Numbered from the stretch's first letter, positions 43,801 to 52,529 are shown. The stretch is 62,198 nucleotides of DNA from Tessaracoccus bendigoensis DSM 12906 (GCF_900141915.1 NZ_FQZG01000018.1:1-62198), one strand, 5' to 3'. The notes: generated by a model from the letters alone, not told the origin. Made by a program: numbers and translations.

Positions 43801-43906
43801 GCCTCGCGACGGTGGGTGCCGGCGCTAGGTACTACGTCGACCGACGACAACGAAGTCAGTCGCCCGAATGGCGCCCCATACCCGTGCAATTAGGCGCGAC
43901 GGGCCA

Positions 43907-44173
43907 CTAGATATCCCGCCGCTGGGAGTGTTCCCCAGAGGCCCGCTCAGCTTCGGCTTCGAGTTCCTGACGGGCGCCTTCGGCTTCCAGGCGTTCATCG
44001 TCGGTCACGTCGGCGAATTTCTGCTTGAATTTGCCAGCCGCTCTGTTGACCGCCTCCTCGGCCTTGTCTCGGATGCCAGGCTCATCGTCTTGACCCTCTA
44101 TCTCTTCCGAGGGGAACACGTTGGGGCCGCCAGGGGGTGGTACATCGTCCTCGCGATACAGCGAATCGTCCAT
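43907..44173 (-). CDS. CsbD-like stress protein
   Basis: An 88-aa, very hydrophilic protein. The C-terminal half has the CsbD pattern (RDKAEEAVNRAAGKFKQKFADVTDDERLEAEGARQELEAEAERA). CsbD proteins are SigB-type general-stress products of unknown mechanism, which fits the neighbouring sigma factor. I chose ATG 44173 because AAGGAGG lies eight bases upstream; the ATG at 44224 lacks a good site. It follows the YHS gene closely and is probably cotranscribed. Confidence 0.7.
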   Translation of the reverse strand: MDDSLYREDDVPPPGGPNVFPSEEIEGQDDEPGIRDKAEEAVNRAAGKFKQKFADVTDDERLEAEGARQELEAEAERASGEHSQRRDI

Positions 44174-44243
44174 ATTGAGGTCCTCCTTGTGGGGTCGGTC
44201 CTTGTCATTGGGAGATGCAGTCATTTTTCTCTTTCTGCTCGGC

Positions 44244-44396
44244 TCAGGCGCGAGCGTAGCGCTCGGGGTCCATCAGGAACTGCTCACGGCAGGTCTCTGA
44301 ACAGAAGCTGTACTCCTGGTCCCTGAATGTCTCTGACGGTGCGTCAGCTGGATTCACGTCCATGTTGCAGACGGGACAGGTTCTCAGATCGGCCAT
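44244..44396 (-). CDS. Small YHS-domain metal-binding protein
   Basis: A 50-aa protein consisting almost only of a YHS domain, with RTCPVCNMDVNPADA then YSFCSETCREQFLMDPERYA. Four cysteines (CPVC and CSETC) are set to bind a metal, often copper, iron or zinc. The start at 44396 has an AAGGAGA ribosome binding site five bases upstream. It precedes the csbD-like gene on the same strand and may act in metal stress. Confidence 0.8.
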   Translation of the reverse strand: MADLRTCPVCNMDVNPADAPSETFRDQEYSFCSETCREQFLMDPERYARA

Positions 44397-44505
44397 GTCA
44401 CTCTCCTTGTCTGTTCTCTGGCTTGCGCTATCAGTACCCACCCGGTCGGGCGGCAAACCGTCCCGGTCCCGTGCGCGGGCGTGGCGGCACGGGTAGTTTT
44501 GGTTC

Positions 44506-45252
44506 ATGGCCAGGATTTCGTCGCTGAAGCAAGCCAACCGCATCCTCATCCTCAGCGGCGCTGGCGTGTCCACCGCGGCCGGGATCCCCGACTTCCGAGG
44601 CCCGGACGGGCTCTGGACCCGTGACCCGTACGCGGAATTGGTGTCGAACCTCTCGTGGTACCTACGCGATGAGGATGTCCGCCGGGCCGCCTGGCGGCGC
44701 CGCGTCGACCCAGTGACATGGGCCGCCACCCCGACAGCTGCGCACCGGGCCATCGTCGGCCTGGAGAAGCAGGGAAGATTGCGGGCCGTGGTCACGCAGA
44801 ACACCGACGGCCTGCAGCAGTTGGCTGGCTCCTCTCCGGACCTGGTGCACGAAGTACACGGCTCGATGCGCACCTGGCGCTGCGAGATGTGTGGCCGCAC
44901 CGGCCCGATGGAGGAGATGATCACCCGCGTCAACGCCGGGGAGGAGGACCCACGCTGCATCCATTGCGGAGGGATCACCCGGGCGACAGTGATCCTCTTC
45001 GAGGAGGTCCTGGACGCCGACGTTCTTGAGGCCTCTGTGGAGGCGGCGGAAGACTGCGATGCGATCGTCGCCGTCGGGACGACGCTTAGTGTCTACCCCG
45101 TTGCGGCGTTATTCCCGTTGGCACGGAGGAACGGCGCGTATTCGGTCATCGTCAACGACTCCCCCACCGAATACGACGACGAGGCCGACGAGGTCATCCG
45201 GGGAGATCTGAACGAGACGCTGCCCGCCCTGCTCGGTGTCGGGGAGGGGTAG
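44506..45252 (+). CDS. Sir2-family NAD-dependent protein deacylase
   Basis: A 248-aa sirtuin with all core motifs: GAGVSTAAGIPDFRG (NAD binding), VVTQNTDGLQQLAG (catalytic loop), VHEVHGS (catalytic histidine), a zinc site (CEMCGRTG...CIHCGG) and VGTTLSVYPVAAL. The segment RATVILFEEVL replaces the usual RPxVVxFGE, a mild variation. It removes acyl groups from lysines using NAD, for example regulating acetyl-CoA synthetase. The stop is 2 bases before the next gene, with which it is cotranscribed. Confidence 0.93.
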   Translation: MARISSLKQANRILILSGAGVSTAAGIPDFRGPDGLWTRDPYAELVSNLSWYLRDEDVRRAAWRRRVDPVTWAATPTAAHRAIVGLEKQGRLRAVVTQNTDGLQQLAGSSPDLVHEVHGSMRTWRCEMCGRTGPMEEMITRVNAGEEDPRCIHCGGITRATVILFEEVLDADVLEASVEAAEDCDAIVAVGTTLSVYPVAALFPLARRNGAYSVIVNDSPTEYDDEADEVIRGDLNETLPALLGVGEG

Positions 45253-45254
45253 CC

Positions 45255-45617
45255 ATGCCTCCCCCTGCCCGCCCCGGCACTTTCGACGTCCTTGCCGAAC
45301 GCGTGCTCCAAGCCGTCGAGCAACTGCCGCGCGGATCGGTCGTCAGCTACGGCGACCTGGCCGAGCTCGTCGGCACCACCCCACGGATGGTGGGTGCTGT
45401 GATGTCCCAGTTTGGCTCCGAGGTCGCCTGGTGGCGCGTGGTCGGCCACGACGGCCGGCTCCCGGCGCACCTCCTTGACCGGGCGCGTCGTCACTGGGCT
45501 GACGAGTCGATCGCCTCGACGGAGAAGGGTTGCCGCATCGAGCGACACCGGGCGGACCTTGACGAATTGGCTGAGCGATACGCCGAGGCGGTTGACCAAC
45601 TCGACAGAGATCGTTGA
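45255..45617 (+). CDS. Alkyltransferase-like (ATL) DNA-repair protein
   Basis: A 120-aa protein matching the DNA-binding domain of O6-alkylguanine alkyltransferases (VLQAVEQLPRGSVVSYGDLAELVG). The helix-turn-helix VGAVMS is intact. The active-site PCHRV motif is replaced by AWWRVVGHDGRLP, so the acceptor cysteine is a tryptophan. ATL proteins of this type bind alkylated guanine without removing the alkyl group and flag the lesion for nucleotide excision repair. It is translated directly behind the sirtuin. Confidence 0.88.
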   Translation: MPPPARPGTFDVLAERVLQAVEQLPRGSVVSYGDLAELVGTTPRMVGAVMSQFGSEVAWWRVVGHDGRLPAHLLDRARRHWADESIASTEKGCRIERHRADLDELAERYAEAVDQLDRDR

Positions 45618-45714
45618 GCCTCGCTCCGGTTGCCCGCCAAACCTGTGTCCTTCTCAGAATTGAGAACGTCTGACCCCGGCATGTGGCACGATGAGATTAG
45701 TCAGAGCGGTCAAA

Positions 45715-45764
45715 CCACGTGCCGACTTTGGCCCCTCATGAAGGGAAACCGCCATGGCACGTGG
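45715..45764 (+). promoter_or_regulatory. Leader inverted repeat enclosing RBS and start codon of sigma gene 2
   Basis: CCACGTGCC (45715-45723) pairs exactly with GGCACGTGG (45756-45764), overlapping the start codon. Inside, CCCT-CATGA-AGGG can close over the AAGGGA ribosome binding site. The arms and the inner CCCT/AGGG are identical to those before sigma gene 1, while loop bases differ. Confidence 0.55.
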
Positions 45765-46551
45765 GCTCGATTCCACATCCACGGTGACAGAGCGTGAACA
45801 GCTCACCCGGGAACTCATCAACCGGCTGCAGTCCGAGGACGATCCGATGGCTCGTGAAGAACTCGTTGAGAAGCTCACGCGCACGAACCTGCCCCTGTGC
45901 GACTCGCTGGCCAATCGCTACGCGGGGCGGGGCATCGAGTTCGACGACCTGCAACAGGTGGCGCGGATGGGGCTGCTCCTTGCGATCGAACGCTTTCGTC
46001 CCGGCCCTGACCGTACGTTCGCCAAGTTCGCAGTGCCCACGATCCTGGGCGAACTCAAGCGGTACTTCCGAGATCATTCCTGGACCGTTCGCCCGCCGCG
46101 TGCCATCCAGGAGTTGAGGCCGCGGGTTGAGGCCACACGTACACGGCTGGCGCAGGAGCTCCGACGAGAACCCACCCAGTCCGAGTTGGCCGAGCTCCTT
46201 GAGGCAGACCCCGGAGACGTGAGTTCCTGCCTCGAGTCGTCGACGAGCTACCGGTCGATCTCGCTGGACGCACCGTTGCACCCGGGAACCGAGGTGAGCC
46301 TCGGCAATTCACTGGCCACTGCTGTCGGTCTCCACGAGGAGCTAGCAGCGCGGGTGGACCTTCAGCGGGCTCTAGCCAGGCTGCCTCGCCGGGACCAGCA
46401 AGTGGTCGTCTGGCGGTTCGGCGACGAACTGACACAGGCTGAGATCGCTGAACGCCTGGGTGTCTCTCAGATGCAGATCTCACGGGTCTTGCGTCGAGTC
46501 ATCGAACGACTCCGATCCGACCTGAGCCCGGCGCTTGCGGGAGCAGCCTGA
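45754..46551 (+). CDS. SigF/SigB-type RNA polymerase sigma factor, copy 2
   Basis: A 265-aa paralogue of the sigma factor at 41797. It has the same region 2 (LANRYAGRGIEFDDLQQVARMGLLLAIERFRPGPDRTFAKFAVPTILGELKRYFRDHSW), region 3 (RAIQELRPRVEATRTRLAQELRREPTQSELAEL) and region 4 (TQAEIAERLGVSQMQISRVLRRVIERL). It likely reads related promoters in a different stress condition. It is convergent with a PAS-ANTAR gene whose stop codon lies one base away, mirroring copy 1. The shared leader hairpin implies common post-transcriptional or operator control. Confidence 0.93.
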   Translation: MARGLDSTSTVTEREQLTRELINRLQSEDDPMAREELVEKLTRTNLPLCDSLANRYAGRGIEFDDLQQVARMGLLLAIERFRPGPDRTFAKFAVPTILGELKRYFRDHSWTVRPPRAIQELRPRVEATRTRLAQELRREPTQSELAELLEADPGDVSSCLESSTSYRSISLDAPLHPGTEVSLGNSLATAVGLHEELAARVDLQRALARLPRRDQQVVVWRFGDELTQAEIAERLGVSQMQISRVLRRVIERLRSDLSPALAGAA

Positions 46552-46552
46552 T

Positions 46553-47632
46553 CTAGGCCGATCCGGGCCCTTCTGGGTCGAGACCCGATTCGATCACCCA
46601 TTCGGCAAGCTCTCGGACCTTGATGTTGCGGTGTTGGCTTGCCCGTCGTAGACGGTCGAATGCCTCGTTCGGAAGGATGTGGTGGCGCTCCACCAGAATG
46701 CCTGTAGCCTGACCGACCACCCTGTGGCTCTCCACGGCCACCATGAGATTACCGAGCCGGTCGGAGGCTTCCACCTCGGTGGTGAGACGCTCGAAGCCAG
46801 CGGCGAACGCCGCAGCGAGCAGGTCGGCGGCGATCATCTCATCGACCGTGATCCTGCGCACGCGCGGAAACTGCACCCATGCCCGGCACGTGACGCTTGA
46901 CGTCTGCGGCACAAGGAGGATCCCGGCCCTGAGTGCTTTCGTGTCGGGGTTGGGTTTGCCCGCGAGCCCCAACTCTACGGGCGGTGGCAGCGGCGCATGG
47001 CTATGTGGGAGGCGGGAGTTGAAGCTTCGTTGCTCGTCCCCCTCACCGAGTTGGATGGTGCAGTCGCCATCGAACAGGAGGCCGAACCCGTACTCGGCCG
47101 TTCCGATGAGATCATCGAGGTCCTCGGTGGTCGCGAATCGGTGGCTCACGTCCGCGGCAGCGGCCCGCCGCTCCTGGGCCACCCGTTGCCGCGTGATGTC
47201 ACGCACCACACGTAGGTGGGTGACACCTCGCGCAGCGTGGTGGATCACAGCACCACTCGACTGCACCCACACCTTCGCGCGCTCCCGGTTGTAGAACGCG
47301 AACTCCGTCTCGGGCGTTCGCCCATTCAGAACGTCTTCAAAACTGGTTTGAATCTCACGTAGGGCCTCGGCATCCTCCTCAGCCGTCGGCCACCAGGGAT
47401 AGGGCGGTCGCAGTGGCGCGTCCTCCATCCCATAGCCCATCAGATCGATGAAGGCCTGGTTCATCTCGACGACGACCCCGTCGGCATCGAAGAGCAACAA
47501 CCCATCGCGCATTGACTCCATCGCGACACGACGCCATTCGGCGTCGATGGCCATGTGATCCACCATCGCGTCGGTCGGCGCGGACGGGAGGCCGACAGAA
47601 GGCAGCTGCGGAACGCCACCAAGAACAGTCAC
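46553..47632 (-). CDS. PAS-ANTAR regulator, copy 2
   Basis: A 359-aa paralogue of the protein at 42523, with N-terminal PAS (MESMRDGLLLFDADGVVVEMNQAFIDLMGYGMEDAPLRPPYPWWP). The middle region contains LLFDGDCTIQLGEGD. The C-terminal ANTAR domain is LGNLMVAVESHRVVGQATGILVERHHILPNEAFDRLRRASQHRNIKVRELAEWVIESG. It should act as a ligand- or redox-responsive antiterminator. I chose the GTG at 47632, preceded by AAGGAGT. The start codon sits in the 12-bp palindrome AGTCACGTGACT, which shares the CACGTG core of the sigma leaders. Confidence 0.82.
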   Translation of the reverse strand: MTVLGGVPQLPSVGLPSAPTDAMVDHMAIDAEWRRVAMESMRDGLLLFDADGVVVEMNQAFIDLMGYGMEDAPLRPPYPWWPTAEEDAEALREIQTSFEDVLNGRTPETEFAFYNRERAKVWVQSSGAVIHHAARGVTHLRVVRDITRQRVAQERRAAAADVSHRFATTEDLDDLIGTAEYGFGLLFDGDCTIQLGEGDEQRSFNSRLPHSHAPLPPPVELGLAGKPNPDTKALRAGILLVPQTSSVTCRAWVQFPRVRRITVDEMIAADLLAAAFAAGFERLTTEVEASDRLGNLMVAVESHRVVGQATGILVERHHILPNEAFDRLRRASQHRNIKVRELAEWVIESGLDPEGPGSA

Positions 47633-47638
47633 GTGACT
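47627..47638. promoter_or_regulatory. 12-bp palindrome at the PAS-ANTAR copy 2 start
   Basis: AGTCACGTGACT is perfectly palindromic and covers the proposed GTG start codon. Its CACGTG core matches both arms of the sigma-gene leader repeats, so one regulator could bind all of them. Confidence 0.4.
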
Positions 47639-47793
47639 CCTTCGGATCCGGTTCGACCCCGGGAAAGGCAATTGTGCCACTAATTGACGCCTCACCGCTC
47701 GGGTAGGAGCCCCGAGACTGGCACCGGTCACAGGCGCGACGCGGTGCCTGAGAAGCGACAGCGAACCCACCAGGAAAGAGCACAAACCACGAC

Positions 47794-47822
47794 GGTGGCC
47801 GGGCGCCGCCCGCCCGGCCACC
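47794..47822 (-). terminator. Terminator downstream of xylA
   Basis: GGTGGCCGGGCG (47794-47805) pairs perfectly with CGCCCGGCCACC (47811-47822) around a 5-base loop. It lies 20 bases past the xylA stop codon. Confidence 0.75.
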
Positions 47823-47842
47823 GACGTTGGGCTCGGAGCGGC

Positions 47843-49018
47843 TCAGCCGATCAGATGACGCAGTGCCGCCTGGTACAGCTCGACGTAGCGGTACTCGCGG
47901 GCACCCGCGGCGTCGGCGTCGAAGTCGGCGTCGGCCGCCCGGAAGTCGGCAAGCGACTCGCCTTCTGCGATCGTCGGCAACGCCAACTGGTCGACGGCGT
48001 TGGCACGCAGCAACGCGTCGACCGCCGGGTCGGCACGGAACGCCCTCGCCTTCTCCGCCAGCATCAGGTACATCTCCATGTTCGCTTTCGCCGAATCCCA
48101 GATCCCCTGCATGCCCTCGGTGCGCGAGGGCTTGTAGTCGAAGTGGACCGGGCCGTCGTAGCGCGGCGCATTGGGGGAGAACGGGAAGCCGTTGACTAGC
48201 AGGTCGACGGTGAAGAAGGCGCTGATCAGGTCGCCGTGGCCGAACACCAGGTCCTGGTCGTACTTCAGTCCCTTCTGCCCGTTGAGGTCGATGTGGAACA
48301 GCTTGTCGCTGAACAGCGCCTGCGCCAGGCCGTGCGTGTAGTTCAGGTTCGCCATCTGTTCGTGGCCGACCTCGGGGTTCAGTCCGACGATATCGCCATG
48401 GTCGAGGTCGGCGATCAGCCCGAGCGCATGCCCGATCGAAGGGAGGAAGATGTCACCGCGGGGCTCGTTCGGCTTCGGCTCAAGGCCGATCTTGAGGTCG
48501 TAGCCTTGCGACTTGATGTATCCCGCGACGGTGTCGAGGCCCTCCTTGTAACGCGCCAGGGCGGCGTACAGGTCCTTCGAGGAGTCGTACTCCGCTCCTT
48601 CGCGGCCTCCCCACATGACGAACGTCGAGGCGCCGCACTCGGCAGCGGTGTCGACGGCGTCCAGCACCTTGCGCAGGCCGAACCGGCGAGCCGAACGGTC
48701 GTTGGCGGTGAGCCCGCCGTCCTTGAAGCAGGGGTGCGAGAACGTGTTGGTCGTGACCATCTCGATCGTCAGGCCGGCCTTGGATGCGGCGTCCCGGAGC
48801 TGGTTGAGGCGGGAGGCTTTCAGCTCCGGAGACGCGTCGAACGGGTAGACGTCGTTGTCGTGGAACGTGATGCCCCAGGCGCCAAGCTCAGCCAGGCCAT
48901 CGGCGTACTGCCAGGGGTCGAGCGCGGGGCGGGTGCTCGTGCCGAACGGGTCGGTGCCTGTCCAGCCGACGGTCCAGAGACCGAAGGAGAACTTGTCTTC
49001 AGGTGTCGGGGTGCGCAT
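47843..49018 (-). CDS. xylA: Xylose isomerase
   Basis: A 391-aa enzyme of the actinobacterial (short) xylose isomerase class, converting D-xylose to D-xylulose. Visible active-site segments are [12 protein letters not shown] (catalytic His), [29 protein letters not shown] (metal-binding Glu), [14 protein letters not shown], and [25 protein letters not shown] (metal-binding Asp cluster). It is divergent from a ROK-type regulator with a strong palindromic operator between them. No xylulokinase gene is present in the window. Confidence 0.97.
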   Translation of the reverse strand: MRTPTPEDKFSFGLWTVGWTGTDPFGTSTRPALDPWQYADGLAELGAWGITFHDNDVYPFDASPELKASRLNQLRDAASKAGLTIEMVTTNTFSHPCFKDGGLTANDRSARRFGLRKVLDAVDTAAECGASTFVMWGGREGAEYDSSKDLYAALARYKEGLDTVAGYIKSQGYDLKIGLEPKPNEPRGDIFLPSIGHALGLIADLDHGDIVGLNPEVGHEQMANLNYTHGLAQALFSDKLFHIDLNGQKGLKYDQDLVFGHGDLISAFFTVDLLVNGFPFSPNAPRYDGPVHFDYKPSRTEGMQGIWDSAKANMEMYLMLAEKARAFRADPAVDALLRANAVDQLALPTIAEGESLADFRAADADFDADAAGAREYRYVELYQAALRHLIG

Positions 49019-49059
49019 GAAACCTCCAGGTGGGTAAGCGGGCGGACGTCTTCGTCCGG

Positions 49060-49104
49060 TTTAGTTTTGACACAAGACTAAAGCGGTTGGGGTTTAGTGT
49101 CAAC
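49060..49104. promoter_or_regulatory. XylR operator candidate
   Basis: TTTAGTtTTGacaCAAgACTAAA style palindrome spans 49060-49082: arms TTTAGT and ACTAAA with inner TTG/CAA, 11 bases between the outer arms. An extra half-site TTTAGTGTCAA lies at 49093-49103. This matches ROK-type XylR operators, which contain TTTAGT/ACTAAA half-sites. It sits between xylA and the regulator. Confidence 0.75.
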
Positions 49105-49131
49105 CTACAGAGCCAACTCATTGGAGGACAG

Positions 49132-50322
49132 ATGACGGTGGATCCGGCGGCCATGCGAATGACCCAGTCCTCGGTGCGCGCCGCCAATCTGGCGCTGGTG
49201 CTGAGCCGGATCCCTGGGCAGCAGGGCACCATCTCGCGTGCCGACATCGCCGCACAGGTCGGAATGACGCGCTCCACGGTCTCGCGGCTGGTCGACGACC
49301 TGATCATGGGCGGGCTCGTCCGTGAAGGAGGAACGACAGCCGGAGCAAGGGGACGCCCAGCCGTGCCGCTCAGCCTGCAGAAGGGCACGGTCGTCTCGCT
49401 CGGGCTTGAGATCAACATCGAACGGATCGTGGCGACGGTGGTCGACCTCGCAGGCGAAATGATCGATGTCCAGCAGCGCGACCTCGACGTGCTGGGCCTC
49501 TCCCCCGCCGACGCGGTCGCCCTGCTGATGGAGTTAGCCAACACCGCCCTCGAATCCCGCCCCGACGGGGCCCGCCTCACCGGGGCCGTCCTGGCGCTGC
49601 CCGGCCTGCTCGACCGCACCGGCACCCGCGTACTCCGCGCGCCCAACTTGGGCTGGGAGGGGGTCTCACCGAGCGACTTCTGGGACCTCACCGTCGACGG
49701 CGACCCGGTTCCGCTCCGCTGCGCGAACGACGTCGACTGCTCGGCCCTCACCGTCCTTCGCGACGACCCCCAGGCATCGTTCATCTACGTCACCGGCGAG
49801 GTGGGGATCGGTTCGGCCATCGCCATCGACGGCGCGTTGCTGACCGGAAGAAGCGGATGGGCCGCCGAACTCGGCCACGTCTGCGTCGACCCGGACGGCG
49901 AACTCTGCGGGTGCGGCTCCGTCGGCTGCCTCGAGACGGTGGTCGGCGCACGGGCGCTGCTCGATCGCCACGGCTACCCGGACCTGGATTCACTGATCGC
50001 CGATGCCGAGTCCGGGCAGGACGCCGCAGTGACGGTGATCACCGAGGTCGCCGTCGCACTCGGCATCGCGCTGGGCGCCGCGCTCAACCTCCTGGACGTC
50101 GAGAACATCCGGCTCGGGGGGCACCTGGGCAGGTTGGAACCGTTGCTGCGCGACAGGCTCGCCGCCGAACTCGACCGTCGTGTCCTGTGGGCGCAGCATT
50201 CGGGTATCGAGACGCAGGTCGTCGAGGACGCACCGCTGCGGGCGGCGATGGGCGCGGGCCTTTCGGGGCTCGGCCGGGTCCTCACCGACCCGGCGAGCTG
50301 GATCGACCCGATTCTGGTCTGA
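49132..50322 (+). CDS. xylR: ROK-family transcriptional regulator (XylR-like)
   Basis: A 396-aa protein with an N-terminal winged helix-turn-helix (TISRADIAAQVGMTRSTVSRLVDDLIMGGLV). A ROK sugar-kinase-like domain follows, with EVGIGSAIAIDGALLTGRSGWAAELGHVCVDPDGELCGCGSVGCLET, which contains the ROK zinc motif CGCGSVGCLE. It likely represses xylA and is released by xylose. The start ATG 49132 has GGAGG five bases upstream; the longer frame runs through the operator. The position divergent to xylA supports the XylR name. Confidence 0.88.
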   Translation: MTVDPAAMRMTQSSVRAANLALVLSRIPGQQGTISRADIAAQVGMTRSTVSRLVDDLIMGGLVREGGTTAGARGRPAVPLSLQKGTVVSLGLEINIERIVATVVDLAGEMIDVQQRDLDVLGLSPADAVALLMELANTALESRPDGARLTGAVLALPGLLDRTGTRVLRAPNLGWEGVSPSDFWDLTVDGDPVPLRCANDVDCSALTVLRDDPQASFIYVTGEVGIGSAIAIDGALLTGRSGWAAELGHVCVDPDGELCGCGSVGCLETVVGARALLDRHGYPDLDSLIADAESGQDAAVTVITEVAVALGIALGAALNLLDVENIRLGGHLGRLEPLLRDRLAAELDRRVLWAQHSGIETQVVEDAPLRAAMGAGLSGLGRVLTDPASWIDPILV

Positions 50323-50323
50323 A

Positions 50324-51514
50324 TCAGGCGTCGAAGGTCGTCCGGCCAGTCGGCACCGGCACGTCGTGCCACCGGCCGTCCTCGGCGGACGCCGCGGCGG
50401 CGCTGACGATCCCCGCCGCCACCAGGCCGTCGGCGACGCTCGGCGCCAGCTGTCGCCCGGTCAGGATCGACTCCAGGAACAGCTTGGCCTCGATCGTCTT
50501 GAGGTCGTCGAAACTGAGCCCCATGCCCGCACCGGGCTGGAAACGGCCGAACTCACCGAAACCGGGCTCGGTCATGACCCGGGTGAACCCGTAGTGCAGT
50601 TCGCCGGACAGGCAGACCTCGACCTCGTTCATCCGCTCGAAGTTCCACCTCGCGGCCCCGAGGCTGCCTGAGAGCTCGAAGCCGTAGTCGCAACGCGACC
50701 CGATCGCGATGCGCGACGACTCGAAGGTGCCCATCGCACCGGACTGGAAGCGGGCCAGCACCGAGGCGTAGTCCTCGTTCTCGACCGGCAGCGGCGGCGC
50801 GTCCGAGTCGGCGGTGACGGAGTGGCCGACACCGCGGCCCGGTGCCGGTCGCTCGGTGATGAAGGTGCGCGTCGCCGAGGTGACCTCCACGATCGGCCCG
50901 ACCAGGTACTGCGCCAGGTCGAAGCCGTGGCTGAGCAGGTCGCCGAGGACGCCGGTGCCGGCCATCTCCTTGACGAAGCGCCACGTGCGCGGCCCGTCGG
51001 GAGCCGCCGAATAGTCGGCGTTCAGCCAGACCCGGACCGACCTGATGTCGCCAAGTGCACCTTCCCTGACCAGGCGGCGCACGTGTGCCACGGCCGGCGC
51101 GTGCCGGTAGTTGAACCCGACCGCGGTGATCAGCCCTGCCGACTCGACGGCGTCGGCGATCTCCCGCGACTGGGCGACGCTGGCGCCCATCGGCTTCTCG
51201 ATCCAGAACGGCTTTCCTGCCGCTGCGGCGGCGAGCGCGAACTCTCGATGCAGGAAGTTGGGCGCGCAGATGGAGACCGCATCGACGTCAGGGTGGTTCA
51301 GCACCGCCTGGATGTCGGCGGTCGTCTCCCGGTAGCCGAAGCGCTCCGCGGCAAGGTGTGCGTTGACCTCGATCGGGTCGGCGACGATCACGAGGTCGGG
51401 GTCGACTCCGAGGTCGGGCCAGGTTTCACGGACGGCGCGGTACGCGGTCGAGTGAAGCATCCCCATCCACCCGGCGGAGATCAGTCCGATTCCGATGCGA
51501 CGACGGTCCGTCAT
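50324..51514 (-). CDS. Gfo/Idh/MocA-family NAD(P)-dependent oxidoreductase
   Basis: A 396-aa sugar or inositol dehydrogenase. The N-terminal Rossmann fold begins IGIGLISAGWMGMLHSTAYRAV (a slightly unusual glycine motif). The conserved EKP motif is KPFWIEKPMGASVAQSREI, and the C-terminal domain contains GVLGDLLSHGFDLAQYLVG, holding the catalytic-region histidine. The substrate is unknown; the neighbouring sugar porter, LacI protein and second Gfo/Idh gene suggest a polyol or inositol pathway. ATG 51514 has AAGGAAC upstream. It is 11 bases downstream of the frameshifted dehydrogenase, probably in one operon. Confidence 0.88.
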   Translation of the reverse strand: MTDRRRIGIGLISAGWMGMLHSTAYRAVRETWPDLGVDPDLVIVADPIEVNAHLAAERFGYRETTADIQAVLNHPDVDAVSICAPNFLHREFALAAAAAGKPFWIEKPMGASVAQSREIADAVESAGLITAVGFNYRHAPAVAHVRRLVREGALGDIRSVRVWLNADYSAAPDGPRTWRFVKEMAGTGVLGDLLSHGFDLAQYLVGPIVEVTSATRTFITERPAPGRGVGHSVTADSDAPPLPVENEDYASVLARFQSGAMGTFESSRIAIGSRCDYGFELSGSLGAARWNFERMNEVEVCLSGELHYGFTRVMTEPGFGEFGRFQPGAGMGLSFDDLKTIEAKLFLESILTGRQLAPSVADGLVAAGIVSAAAASAEDGRWHDVPVPTGRTTFDA

Positions 51515-51525
51515 GGGAGCGTTCC

Positions 51526-52529
51526 TTAATTCTTGAGGTCTGAGATGAGGACGGGGGCTCCAGAGGCCAGCGAACGGTTCGCAGCCTCGGCGATGTAGAG
51601 CGCTTCGAGTGCCTCGGCGGGCGTACACGCCTTACTGGGGGCACCTTCGAGCACGTCGAGGAAATGGGCGAGCTCGGCCACGTAGGCGCCCTCGAAACGC
51701 TCGTGGTAGACGAGGTATGGCTCCCCTTGGGCCCACGAAAGGGTCTCCTCTGCGGTCACGAGCGGAGCGCGATCGTCGAGCCCGACGAACATGCCGCCGT
51801 CGATCCCGAAGATCTCGAGGCGGACGTCGTGGCCTGCCCCGCTGTTTCGGCTCGCGCTGACCAGTGCGACCATCCCGTCGTCGTAGGTGACCAGGGAACT
51901 GCCGGAGTCGACGTCCCCGAGGTCGCCGAAGAAGGGCTCGCCCATGTTCGACCCCACGGTGTAGATGCTCACTGCCTGACGACCCGTCAGCCACGCGATC
52001 GCGTCGAAGTCGTGGCTGGAGCAGTCGCGGAACAACCCGCCGGACGTGGGCACATAGGCCGCCGACGGCGGCGCCGCGTCCAGGGTGGTCGCATGGAGGG
52101 TGTGCACCGGTCCGAACTCACCGGCCCGGTAGGCGGCACGGGCGCGGTTGTACCCGGCGTCGAACCGGCGCTGGAACCCGATCAGGACGGGTGCCTCCGG
52201 AACCTGGGCCGCGTGTTTGACCACCGCACGGGTCGCACCGATGTCGAGGGCGATGGGCTTCTCGCAAGGGCCGGGATCCCGGCGTCAAGTGCCCGGTGGA
52301 TCAGATCGGCGTGGAAGGCGGTCTTCGCGGTGATCACCACCCCGTCGACATCCTGGCCAAAGGCCTCGTTCACCGAGACGGCGCGCGCCTTCGGCAGCTT
52401 CTCGGCGAGTTCGGCGGCGCGCCCGTCAACGAAGTCGGCGACGAGCAACTCCTCGACGCGTGGCATGGCGTCGAGGCGCGCGGCGTGGGCGGAGCCGATC
52501 AGGCCGGCCCCCATGAGCGCGATTCGCAT
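51526..52529 (-). pseudogene. Frameshifted Gfo/Idh/MocA-family dehydrogenase
   Basis: Two reading frames together make one protein of about 334 aa. The upstream frame starts MRIALMGAGLIGSAHAARLDA at 52529 and runs to DAGIPAL. The downstream frame continues with EKPIALDIGATRAVVKHAAQ and ends at 51526. The join lies at about 52267, where one base is missing before TGCGAGAAGCCC, the CEKP motif of inositol 2-dehydrogenase-like enzymes. Apart from this the sequence is intact, so the loss is recent or is a sequencing error. A good ribosome binding site precedes the ATG. Confidence 0.85.
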
